A stretch of DNA of 64,000 bases. It comes from Asterias rubens. Lineage: Eukaryota; Echinodermata; Asteroidea; Forcipulatida; Asteriidae. The DNA lies in contig NC_047066.1 in assembly GCF_902459465.1 (NCBI RefSeq), forward strand, positions 19,471,047-19,535,046, read 5' to 3'. A program made the position numbers and the translations under genes. This document shows positions 1 to 11,800 of this stretch, one piece after another (position 1 is the stretch's first letter; each line of letters opens with the position of its first letter). The notes under the pieces are model-generated. The model saw nothing but the letters and a program-made list of their open reading frames with translations. It was not told the DNA's origin and did no database searches.

Positions 1-160
1 GCTTAATAGTGATGTTTTGGACACTTTGAAGTTGTTGTTGTCGTCGTCGTTGTCGTCGTCGTCGCCGCCGTCGTCGTTGTTATTGTCCTTGTCGTTGTCC
101 TTGTCGTTGTCGTCGTCGTCGTCGTCGTTGTTGTTGTTTTACACTCAGTTTACTTTGCTC
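1..160. repeat. GTT/GTC trinucleotide microsatellite
   Basis: Bases about 30-137 are almost entirely GTT, GTC and GCC triplets. They give a short low-complexity frame of Leu and Ser that I do not regard as a gene. The sequence just before the repeat resembles the Asn/Asp-rich loop of the FReD exon 7 seen in the genes to the right, but it is too short to prove homology. Confidence 0.8.
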
Positions 161-599
161 TGTATTGTACCGTCTATAACTGTATACAGGGACCTCTAGA
201 GAAAGCACTGAAAGCTTTACTGTCTAAAACAAAACACCACTGCAAATAAAGCTTAGAATTGTGTTTGGAATAGTAGGTACATTTTTAAAATAACGAAATC
301 TGATAATTTGTGCACGTTCTAATCAGGCGTATACTTCGTGTGCTGTAATCAAAATTTGGCAACGTTGATTGATGGGGTTGTATCAGATGTTTTGTCCTGA
401 ATCTTTCGTGTCAGAAGAAAAACTAATGTATGATTGTACAGGTACAAGTGACTTATGCAACTGATTATCAGTGCACTGTCAGCAGACTGATGAGAGTATG
501 TTTTTAAACAACTGGTCCTTTTTCATACTACCTAATAACAATTTTTTTTAACAAATGAAATAGTCGTCGAATTCCTGTACTGTTTTCCCCCTTTAGATC

Positions 600-1000
600 A
601 GTTTAGATATACTACAGCTGCTTTTAAAGGTACTAGCTATCTCGATGCATACAATCAATCTGAATAAAACATTAAATGTGTGCATTGATGTTACCTTTTC
701 TAACACTCTGACACTTGTTCTATGCTAACAAAGCAATGCAAACTTTAGGCCCCACTAATTTGAGCTAGATGAATTTGCGCTCGTCGCGAACTACCTTCTA
801 AAGGCTTAGTTAGAAACTATAAAGTAGTTAGCACCATGCACATCAGAAATATTTTATGAACTTATAAAATGTTATGATCATTTCATGAAACAATACAATT
901 GCCAAGTTTTTGTACAGCATCGCCTATACTCTCAATTAACGGTTGTAACCATTACCTCAATTCTTTTCAGATGATTTTTTTCAAACTAAACGGACAAACC
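600..1000. repeat. Duplicated upstream-flank block (partner about 7670-8040)
   Basis: This block can be aligned by eye with about 7670-8040, which lies 0.6-1.0 kb upstream of the copy A start codon. Shared phrases include CTTTTAAAGGTACTAGC / CCTTTAAAGGTGCTAGC, AACAAAGCAATGCAAAC and TACAGCATCGCCTA. The similarity resumes at 1800-1855 versus 8058-8115 after an inserted element. It is a diverged segmental duplicate of the gene cluster's spacer. Confidence 0.6.
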
Positions 1001-1003
1001 TAT

Positions 1004-1319
1004 TTTTTGACACTGGACACCTTTGGTTATTGTCAAAGACCAGTATTTTTCACTTGGCGCATCCCATTATGCATACAATTAACACATCTGTGAAAACTTG
1101 GACTCAATTGGTCATCGAAGTGGCAAGAGAAAAATGAAAGAAAAACACCTTTGTTGCACAAGTGTGTGCGCTTTCAGGATGAACAAGTCTTCTAGTCTAA
1201 AAGTCTTTTAATATTTGAGAGTGCTAACGTATCAACAGCTCCCCGTTGCTCATTTACCAAATACGATTTTATGCTAACAATAATTTTGAGTATTTTCCAA
1301 TAAAATCTGGTGCCTTTAA
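1004..1319 (-). mobile_element. TTAA-ended MITE, diverged copy, reverse orientation
   Basis: A non-autonomous inverted-repeat element of about 315 bp. The right end reads GGTGCCTTTAA and the left end contains GACACTGGACACC, which are inverted versions of each other and match the ends of the copies at 16513, 42884, 45483 and 63823. It has no coding capacity. The TTAA edge suggests a TTAA-targeting DNA transposon parent (inference). Confidence 0.65.
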
Positions 1320-2938
1320 CTGTAACTTAATTAAAATAAGATTAAAGCCCGACAATTGTAAGGTCTATTAAAAATATGCCCGATACGTTTCTTATTCCAC
1401 TGAGAATTAATCGATAGTGAGCGCAACTGGTGGCGTGGTGCTCCTAATTACCAAATCGTGTATGAATGACAAAATGACCTTGACATATAAACGTTTTAGA
1501 CGATTTGTTTTTGCTGTCAACAACTCTATTAAAAGACTCCAATTGGCTACAACTGATTTTTTTCTTTTCTTCATCAAATAATTTTTCATAATTTTCTGCG
1601 TTTGCGTTTTGGACATTTTATTCATCAACATTTTCTGAAATGGATCATTATATTTTTTGTACATGATTGCAGTCAGATTGTAAGCAATATATTGGACTAC
1701 CTCCGTTCAAGATATTAAAGAAAATTACAGTGCTACCTGTATCGCTACATTCTACAGCACAGCATACTACATTAAACCATTATATATCGCCCATTACTTT
1801 AATAAATACCAGACAATAATGGTTAAAAACCGAGTTGATGGTTCTCGCTTACAGTTTGAACAGACAAAATGATGTTGTTTGTATTTTGTTGGTAGTTTTT
1901 AACCATGATAAATTTATTCTGACGTTCAGACGTTTGCTCTTAGTCACATTTATAAGCTCATTTTCTAAGACAAATTCATCTTGCCAAAGATTGTTTATTA
2001 AAACTAATTTGATGACGTCAAAGTGTAGTATTTTGACTCACGCCATCAACGGCAAAATCGCAGCTAGTTCTTCAAAACCAGATCGGTAGAGTATTTTCTT
2101 TTCGATAAATAACTACGAACAAATACAAATTATATTATCAATACATATACGATACATAATTTTAAATGTCAATCACGTTAACATGTGTTTCGCTCATTGT
2201 GATTGGATAGTAACATTTTCGTATAATATTTAAAGGTAGTGAACATTGTAAAAACGCACAGACCTAGTGTGTGTCTCTTTTCAGTACTTTGCCAAAATGT
2301 GTTGAACAAAATTTCAGGCATTTTACTAGGGTGGGGTTCAACCCACGACCTTTGCCAGTCCGAAGCAGATGTCGATAATCTTCTCTAGATTGACAATGAC
2401 TCATTAACGTTACGCCAAAGCTATAAGAAACTCATTTGAGTAAGACTGAAAGCGAAATCTCATTAGTCAATCACTTTAAACAATCTTCTGTTTTACTAGT
2501 AAACACGTTTACCTTACACCACAATTTAAAATAACATATGCTATGATAATGTACGTTTCCAATTGTCAGTTCATGAGTCACACCATCATCCATGTTTGAT
2601 TACGGGGTAATGATTATGAATGATTATGGGGTAACCTAAAAAGACAAGCGCAAACCAAAATCAAGTACAGACAGTGACGTCACGAGTCGTTTGTCACGTG
2701 GTTTTGCTTAACCTCGCGTTTTTCTGATTTCGCTCATAGTGATCGACAGAAAAACTGTGTTCGTTTATAGATGTTAGGATTGGTACTCGTACTATATGTG
2801 TTTGAATTCCTGAGGACTTTCCCCACTTACATAAATGACAGAAGTCGATACTTAAAATTGCGTAAGAGCCCCTCTTTAATAAAGTAGAGAATATAATGGG
2901 AGAATTGGTTGCCTCATACAAGAGAAATGCAACGTACT

Positions 2939-5900
2939 TTATTTATTGCGACGCATTTTCATTTCGGTCTTTACAATTTGTCTTCCCGGCCAAGTAAACC
3001 AACGAATACCGCGATACTCGATACCCGAAGCGTTCACTCGATGCGAATATTCGCCGTTCAGGTTCGATTCTACTGCACAGTCATCGAACCACCAACCTGC
3101 CTTGACGAGACCTGCACAGTTTTGGACATCGTTGTTGTCATTGTCGTTGTCATAGTTTGAGAACGTACGGCCATTCAACGACTCAAAAACACCACCTGAT
3201 AATAAATAAAGGAAAATTTAAATAGGGACTTCGAGAAAATAGTCATTTTAAAACAATAAGCCTGTACACAAAATTACAAACATACTTTGGTTATGCAACT
3301 AAGCCGTGGTTTTGGCATAATTTTATTCTCATTTGAAAGTCCAACCAACAACAAAGTGAAAGTCCATTGACATCAGTCGATATCGGAGAAAGTCGTGAAA
3401 CTGATAGTTTCTTACCTTTGCAACCAATGAGCTCAATCCGCATTGTTGGCCATTTCTCATATGTTGTCGGTCTAATGCGAATGTACCGTGCTTGGATAGG
3501 CTCGTCGAACATGCTGGTAACGGGGGTTTCATGGTCCGTATTGCCATCGAATACCTGCAAAGGAGCACATTTTCGTTTTTTTTGTAGTTTTGTTTATGTA
3601 ACAACTATTAATAAAAGGTATAAAAAGCGTTCCCGAATGAAAAATGTTCGATCCGTCGACAAATGAAAAAAGAAAGTACATCAAGTGAATAATAGTTGTC
3701 GTTGCCCCCCCCCCTTAATTTTTGATATATTTATTGATTATTATTATTGTGGTGTGGGGGGGGGTACTTCTTATTCTGAAGGATATTATTCCATGCTCAT
3801 TTATGTATATGTTGTGTTATCTGGCATGAGTTTGCTTGAAAATGCTTTCAGTTCAGTCTTCTGAACAAAACGATATCGTGTGCAACAAAACATTCTTTCC
3901 AACAAAAAGATATATCAAAAATATCATGGTATTGAAAGAACCACACATTCGCATCACATTGCACTCACCTTTGCTGTATCCTGCGATGTCCCACCAACGT
4001 AGTACCATTGGCTCTGGTGAGAACTATACTCCACCGTGTACTTCTTTACCCACTCCCCATCGCCGGAAGCGTAACTTCCCTGCATAATAACACCTTCAAC
4101 CTGGGTTTGTGTCTTTAGATCCACCTGAAACCATTCTGCTTTATCTGTTTCCGGGCACCAGTTGCCATCCACACTATTTAGCCGCCCATTACCCTCAGAA
4201 CAATAAACCAACTCATTTTTGTAAACACTTGATGCTGTGATGCTCGAGTCAGGGATGGTGTTGTCTTCCATCCCAAGACGTTGGTGACAAGTTCCATTGA
4301 CTGAAAAAGCAAAACACGGTCGTTGTAAATAACGTCAAGAGTCATTTTTATTTTATTCTTTTCACAAGGGAAGGTGGGACTCAAAAATGCAACCTTGCCT
4401 TCCAGTTCAAATTGAATGTTTAAGTTTTCACATAATTCTTATCTCAAAAATTACGTATCATTTAAGCATATTTAGTAGTAGTTAATAAAAAGTCGAGTGT
4501 TCTCAAGATGTTGCACAGCTAGATGACAATTTCTTCGAAATTGTAGACACAATTTAACAATTTAATATTAAAAATGAAAATGAAAAAAAAAAAAAACCAT
4601 GTGGCTCGGGTTTTATTTGGGCATATTCTGTGACAATGACATTAAACCATTTTAGCATTAGACCTAAGCAGTACAATCCAATATACCTGTAGGTTCAATT
4701 CCAGAGACTCCGATACTGAGGGCGTACTTGTCTCCTGTAATGCTGAAGGGTGATGTCATTAGAGACATTTTCTGACTCTCTTCATCTGTGAGGTCCACAC
4801 GGATTGTCCAATTAGATCCATTCTTAGTCAGCAGACGGAGTGCTTCATTTCCAAGCCAGAACACACTGCTGACATCACCAAATCCTTCTTTGTACTCGAG
4901 CCAAGTCCGAGTGAAGTTCACAGACCCGTCGTGGCGCCTTTGGAAAACCTTTGAACAAAGTCAATAGAGTGCGCCCCATTTAAATGAGTCTGTGATGTTT
5001 AAATATTGCATTAGCAAAATATCTTGCCAAAATGGTTGACTGCTCGATCCCCTGTCGTTGTCATCAAGGAAAAATACATACTTGTGAATTTCTATTCACG
5101 AGTGAATGGACTGAGAATGGACTCCTGATGAAATGAATGCGATGTCGCGTAATTCACGAGCCTTTAATTGTGACGTCAGATGTACAGACTATCAGTAATG
5201 GTATCTAGATCTCTGCAAGCATAATTTGTTTAATTTTAGAGAAGAGAACATGACCGGGAGGCATTAGCAGGGTGCTATTTGTTTCGAGTGCAGATGCAAA
5301 TGTTCACCCAAGTAGCACCAAGGTTCAATTTTGTGCCCACACAGCTAAAATTCTATGTGCACACCGTTTGCTTATTTTTCACTAATAATCTGGTTTGGTG
5401 GGATGTAGTTCAAGTGACATTTGTGTTTTGTTCTATTGTCATACACACTACGTATACTTGATTGCCGGGACTGGTTGGTGCTATTTCAATCATTTGACCT
5501 ACCAACCAGCCTTTGTCATCTTCCATATGACAGTAGACATCTTTCTTCTCTTTCATGCCTGTATGTGACTGTATACTGATCGGGTAAACTCCACTGGTAG
5601 TGCTACCGGCATCAAACCAAGCTTGACAGTCGGCATGTTCTGAGAGAGAAAACAAAACACCACAAAACATCGATTTTTTTTAGGGACATTTTAGCTTGAA
5701 TTGCATTGGGAATTGTTTTTTCCCAAAATGCATTTGGGAAGAATTATTTCATTTTAAAAGTTGGCCCGATATGTCAGGACCAAGGTGCACCCCCCCCCCT
5801 CAAGAAAAACGGGGGAGAAAGAAAAAAAGAGCAAAGAAGAAGAAGAAGAATACACGAATGGAGTTTTTATACAGGCCTGATAGATAAATGATCCAACTCG

Positions 5901-7047
5901 ACCATAGAGTAAAACTCCAATAGGAGACGATACTAACCTATAGTCTTTATGGTTACCATGCTTTCATCATGACATTCGAAATAGTCATGAATCTCTTCTA
6001 CGTCATCAGTGAACAGCGGTTGGTCGGTGTAGTATGGTTCATAGGATCTCTTCGGTTCTGTCATGTTGACTCCCCCTGGTAATAGAACAGCACAAGAGCA
6101 GCGTTCTTGTTGGGAACCAGGCATCACCCATCGGAGCTTTCCTTCATGGTCCGGCTCTTGCTCAAAATAACACGTTTTCTGTGCTCCTGTGCCTAAACAA
6201 AGGAATACGATGTTATAGAAATGTATGAAGCTATATATAGCGTGTGGCTCTTTCGCAAGAGAGCACATTTTGTCAAGCCTTCTGCATGTCATAACTTAAT
6301 TATAAAGATAGCGAGAGTTACAAATTACAATGTCTGTAAATGGATTTGTGAATCATAAAGATAATGTCACGAAAGCTCCCTCAGTGTCGTCAAATGACGC
6401 CCTATTATGTCATATTATGACGCCAGTCTTTCATCATTGTAATGGGTAAGAACATTTTGAGCCGTATACGGAAATGGATGGGAACACTGATTTTAGTATA
6501 ACCATTATCAATGAGCAACAATGGCTTCGACCAAAATGCTCCACTGCTAATAATAAAAGTGAGACCTTGCACTTCTAATGAAAAAGTGCTACCATATTTA
6601 TTTTGTAACGTACCAACATTATGTGGTCTTGCAGCAATACAACAATTTGTTTTGTCTTAAGTATGACACAACTGCACTACGCTAAGCCACACTAGGAAAT
6701 GCACGGAGTTATTTTTCTCCTATGTGTACTCGTATTAAAATAAGTGTCATAGTCTGTCCTCATTATAGATGTGTCTCTGAACGATGAAAATACAAAATCG
6801 TGTAAGGTAGCTCGATTAGTTTACTTGACTATCCGATGCCTTACAAATTACAGTCTTTAGAATTAGAAGAAGAAAAAATATTTTCTTTGTTTTTCTTGCA
6901 AATGTTAAATAAAAATTAACTCGAATTCGATGGTTTGTAAAAAAAAAATACAAAAATACAAAGAGTATACAAAAAAGAAATAAGTGTTTTAAAACGCTTA
7001 CCTCCGATGAAGACCATCAGTGTCACTATGAAAAGAAAGGTGCACAT
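2939..7047 (-). CDS. Secreted lectin-like protein, discoidin domain nested in a fibrinogen domain (copy A)
   Basis: Seven exons on the minus strand: 7047-7002, 6192-5938, 5639-5503, 4948-4687, 4300-3969, 3554-3416, 3195-2939. They join in phase to 1428 nt, or 475 residues. The start was chosen because it opens a hydrophobic signal peptide (MCTFLFIVTLMVFIGG) ending at a good donor. Exon 2 encodes an unassigned cysteine-containing domain. Exons 3-4 give the front of a fibrinogen-related domain ([37 protein letters not shown]). Exons 5-6 give a full F5/8 type C domain ([39 protein letters not shown]). Exon 7 returns to the fibrinogen fold ([29 protein letters not shown]). Calcium-loop Asp residues and both FReD cysteine pairs are present. 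It is probably secreted; a recognition role is inferred from the families. The first exon differs in sequence from those of B-D. Confidence 0.85.
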
Positions 7048-8866
7048 ATTATTCCTCACGATTCCAAATATTGCACATAGACAATACTGTTTCTATACTA
7101 AATGCTGGTTTTCACCAATAAGAGCTACCAAACGTTGACTCTGTATAGTGTTCACCGGAGTGTAGTAGTTACTAAGAACCGTCTGGAAAATGGTCATGGA
7201 CCTTTGAATATCAAACTTCCTTCATATTTTTTTTTATAGATTTTTGTTTTAAATCTTAATTAGCGACACGAAGGACGTTTGTAGCCAGCTTCATTATAGA
7301 TTTTTTATTTCGAAAACCTTGTCTATGGTAGAAGGGCATCTTTGGTGATCTGATTTGCTATAATTATCTCTTCGTGCTATAACGTTCGTACACCATTAAC
7401 GTGGTGTCAATATTTCAAAATTAACGGCCGTTTTGTGACCATCCTTGCTGCGGTCAGATTTGCTTTGTAGGTTCTTCGAGTGTTATATTAATAATCAAAG
7501 CATTTTCAGTCTGAAAGTATTGTATGCGTTAAATAATTGACTGTCTACTGTATAAACACTAATAATAAAAGATTCAACAAGTTACACAAATGTTAACAAC
7601 CAAACAGTCGTCGGAGTAACAGTTACCCCCAGTCGTCGGAGTAACAGTTACCCTTTGTACACGTTTAATAACTGAAGATGCCTTTAAAGGTGCTAGCGTT
7701 TACAATGAATCTGAACAACACATTGAATTTATGCCTTAAGTTGACTTGTTCTAACACTACTACTTATTTTTTGTAACAAAACAATGCAAACGTGATGTGT
7801 GCTAATTCAATTCAATTCAATTCAATTGAGTGTGCTCTTCGCTAACTATACCGTATACCCTAGGCTTAGGTATAAATACGAGATGTATAAAATAGTTGGC
7901 ATCACGTGCGCATGGATATTCTACTATTCCTTATGAAGTGTTGTATATGTGCACAATCAAAATATGATTTACGACGTTTTTGGGACAGCATTGCCTAACT
8001 CTACAACAAACAATGCCTCAATTGATTCTCTTTGAACTTTTTAAATTAAATTATTAGTAAAATAATACCAGACAACATTTTTAAATACCGAGGTAAAAGT
8101 TCTCATCTACCGTCGCTAAGGAGGGGTCAAAATAAAGTGCGCCACCATGTGTTTCCCCAAGGAGAGGGTTGATGCGAAGGCGAAACAATGCAGGCATTAG
8201 ACTGGGCCCCTGTCTTTATCCGCAAGGATAAAGACAGATCCCAGCTGGTAGATCACGTGATTCCATTGGATATCATAAACGTGCAGTGACATAGATGCCC
8301 AAACAGTCACTGCTGTCAAATCCGCAATGGAATTTGATTGCGTATCTCTATGTGAAATAAATGAGGTCAAAGGTGAATCTACACGCCGGTTTTGGATGCC
8401 GGTCTCTGGCGTTATTCACGAGCCTCGAAGTGTGACGTCAGATGTTCAGGCTATACAGGCATAATGCTGTCATAATTATTGACTGCAGTTAGTGATACTC
8501 AGTAGGTAGACGCTCTTTACTACTAACGTAATACATTCATCCTCTAACAATAATATTGAACAACAGTCTGACATGGCAGACAAATTTTTTTGTAAATTTT
8601 GTAAATGTAATGAGATAAAATTTTGAGAGATCTTAGATGGAATGTACTTGCCCATCATGATCAAAAGCGAAATGCTCCTCCGGTAATCACTTCAAATAAT
8701 CTCCTATTCACTAACTTGGTGTACGTTTTAGCTATTATTCTAATATCTGATTGCGTGCGCGACGATTTCATTCGATAACATTTAGTGTAACCATGCACAA
8801 CTTTAGTAAAAAGTATCACACTGATGGTATAATTATTTATTGTATCGCTCAAAAATGCCACACGCT
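7048..8866. other. Spacer between copies A and B, with copy A upstream region
   Basis: A CCAAT motif lies at 7115-7119, about 68 bp upstream of the copy A start codon; whether it is used is unknown. The block 7670-8115 is the partner of the duplicated segment at 600-1855. At 8211-8240 there is a short perfect hairpin (TGTCTTTATCC, four-base loop, and its complement). Bases 8412-8470 resemble 5153-5215 in copy A (ATTCACGAGCC...TGACGTCAGATG), another dispersed repeat. No exon was found. Confidence 0.55.
8836..8841 (-). promoter_or_regulatory. Likely poly(A) signal of copy B
   Basis: AATAAA on the minus strand, 26 bases past the annotated family stop codon (TAA at 8867-8869). Position and sequence fit a canonical signal; use is inferred. 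Confidence 0.45.
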
Positions 8867-11800
8867 TTAATTATTGCGACGCATCTTCATTTCGGTCTTT
8901 ACAATTTGTCTTCCCGGCCAAGTGAACCAACGAATACCGCGATACTCCAGACCCGAATCCAATCGATGCGAAAATTCGCCATTCAGGTTCGATTCTACTG
9001 CACAGTCATCGAACCACCAACCTGCCTTGACGACATCTGCACAGTTTTGGACATTGTTGTTGTCATTGTCGTTGTCGTAGGTTGAGAACGTACGGCCATT
9101 CAACGACTCAAAAACACCACCTGATAAGAAATAAAGGAAAATTTAAATAGGGACTTCGAGAAAATAGTCAGTTTAAAACAATAAGCCTGTAATTAAAATT
9201 ACAAACATACTTTGGTTATGCAAATAAGCCGTGGTTTTGGCATAATTTTATTCTCAGTTGAAAGTCCAACCAACAACAAAGTGAAAGTCCATTGACATCA
9301 GTCGATATCGGAGAAAGTCGTGAAACTGATAGTTTCTTACCTTTGCAACCAATGAGCTCAATCCGCATTGTTGGCCATTTCTTATATGTTGTCGGTCTAA
9401 TGCGAATGTACCGTGCTTGGATAGGCTCGTCGAACATGCTGGTAACGGGGGTTTCATGGTCCGTATTGCCATCGAATTTCTGCAAAGGAGCACATTTCCA
9501 ATAATTTGAATATGTTAAGTGTATAGCAACAGTTTACATCGGTAGAGCATGGCAATGCCAGAATGCAAAATGTCCAGACCGCAGACACTAAAAAGAAGTA
9601 ATCATAAATACCTTTTGTAAAAGAAAATTACCAAATACACCATTCACTTTTTGAGATGTAATTTGAGTTACGGTAAGAATGTAATGGAAAATAATGGTTT
9701 TCCGTTGGGGTAGATTTTTGTAGTTGATAAATTTGTTATAGCTTTGTTGAAAAACAGCGCCAGTCTTGCGTTAAACTATAATTAAATCATCTAAAACATT
9801 TTTTTTGCAAAACAGACAATGTTAATTTTTGTATAGATTAACGATCAATTAATGCTTGATACTCGGCATCCCATACCACACTTCTGCTTTGTCTGTGCAT
9901 TCCATGATTGCCAATTTGGCTTGGTTGGTCATGCTTTAATGATGGGCGGATCAACAAGATCAAGCCAATGATGTGGTCAGCCAATGTGTGCACATGATTT
10001 GCATGAAGCTTGTTACATTTTTGAGGGAAACTCGCTTGCTTAGCGTCACAGCTTGTGTGGTTCAAGTCAACTTTTTACAACACAGCGAAAAATAGCACAT
10101 TAAAACAACCACCCATTTGCATCAATTTGTACTCACCTGTGCTGTAGCCGGAGTTGTTCCTTAAACGTATTCCCATTGTGTCTGGTCGGAACTATACTCC
10201 ACTGTGTACTTTTGTACCCACTCGTCATCGGTAGAAAGATAACTTCCTTGCATAATGACACCTTCAACCTGGGTCTGTATCTTTAGATCTACCTGAAACC
10301 ATGATGCAGTCTCGTATCTCGGGCACCAACTGCCATCCACCTGGTTTAGACGCCCATTAACCTCAGAACAATAACCCGGAAAAGCTTCGTAGACACCTGA
10401 TGATGTGATGCTCGAATCAGGAATGGTTTTGTCTTCCATTCCAAGGGGTTGTTCACATATCCCATCGACTGAAAAAAAAACCCGATTACTTGAGGTATAA
10501 TTTTTTATATTTCTTAAAAAAGGCAGGAGAGGCAAAAAATACTTAATAGCAAAAAAAAAAAAAAAAACAAACAAACAAATATTATGCAAATATTATTGGA
10601 AATTAAATTTGTAATTAAATTGTTACTTTTTCTACTTGAATTGAGGTGTTTACACCAATATACATTTCGTAAATGTCAACTTTTCGGCATTGGGTCTATT
10701 AAGTAGAATACTTTCCGTTATACCTGGCTCAATTCCAGAGCTTCCAACACTGAGGGCGTACTTGTCTCCTGTAATATAGAAGGGTGAAGTAATCAGAGAC
10801 ATTTTCTGACCCTCTTCATCTATAAGATCCACACGGATTGTCCAATTAGACCCATCCTTAGTCAGCAGACGAAGTGCTTCATTTCCAAGCCAGAATTCAC
10901 TGCTAACATCACCAAAGCCTTCTCTGTACTCGAGCCAAGTCCGAGTGAAGTTCACAGACCCGTCGTGGCGCCTTTGGAAAACCTTGGAATAAAATCAAAA
11001 GAGGGCAGCCCACATTTAATTAGTCAAGCCAATTGTATCTCTAACATATCTGGTGTTTTAGAGAAATAATCTGATATTACGTTGGCACATAGGAGGGCGC
11101 TGTTTGGTTTGGGTTTATCTTACACCACTTTAAAATACCCTGTTCAGCTGTTCAATCGTGTCCACCCACAGCCAAGTGTTTACCATCTGCTCGTGTTTAT
11201 CTATATAATTTGGTGGGATGTAGCAATCATAATGTTGTTTTGGTATATTCTGCTGTATGCAGTATACGACAAAATTAATGTCCAGCAACAGTTTGTTTTA
11301 ATCAATTAATTGACTTACCAACCAGCCTGTATTGTTTTCCATATCACAATAGACTTCTTTCCCGCCTGTATGTGATTGTATACCGATGTGGTAAACTCCA
11401 CTTGTTTTACTACCGGCATCAAACAAAGCTTGACAGTCGGTATGTTCTGTGTGGAAAAATTTGTAAATGTTATATTCAAACAAAGCAGACATTACTACCC
11501 TCAAAGCAGTGTCTTTGATGACATAATTTTGTTTACTTCACTTGATTAAAGTGACCTAAAATTCCAAAGCCTGCGAGAATTTGTTTTAGAAGTCAATTAC
11601 GGCGTTGCGTCCGGGCCCGCTTAAGGGCCCTGGAAGCTCTTCATAGATGCTCTGTCGTTCAGTCCGTTACATAATTTGAAACATATCCCTTTGGGCCGTG
11701 CAGGGATAATAGTAGTGTACTATGCATAATGATTAACCATACAATGACGTACATAAGGCGAAGTTGAGTAAATTGGAAAAAACCAGATGTAGGTGATTGA

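Larger units (their letters stand above)
161..2938. other. Intergenic DNA downstream of copy A
   Basis: No coding exon with usable splice sites was seen on either strand. The stretch holds a block (about 600-1000 and 1800-1855) similar to the upstream flank of copy A, and one inverted-repeat element (1004-1319). The remainder is AT-rich unique-looking sequence. Short open frames here lack domain similarity and splice context. Confidence 0.6.

Noticed and set aside
1..60. Relic of a further FReD exon 7 at the left edge
   Set aside because: The stretch TTTTGGACACTTTGAAG before a GTT/GTC repeat resembles the Asn/Asp loop of exon 7, but the similarity is mostly low-complexity and the rest of the exon is missing.
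2909..3160. Plus-strand frames of 69-83 codons over exon 7 of copies A-D
   Set aside because: Antisense shadows of the conserved FReD C-terminal exon, repeated in each copy for that reason.
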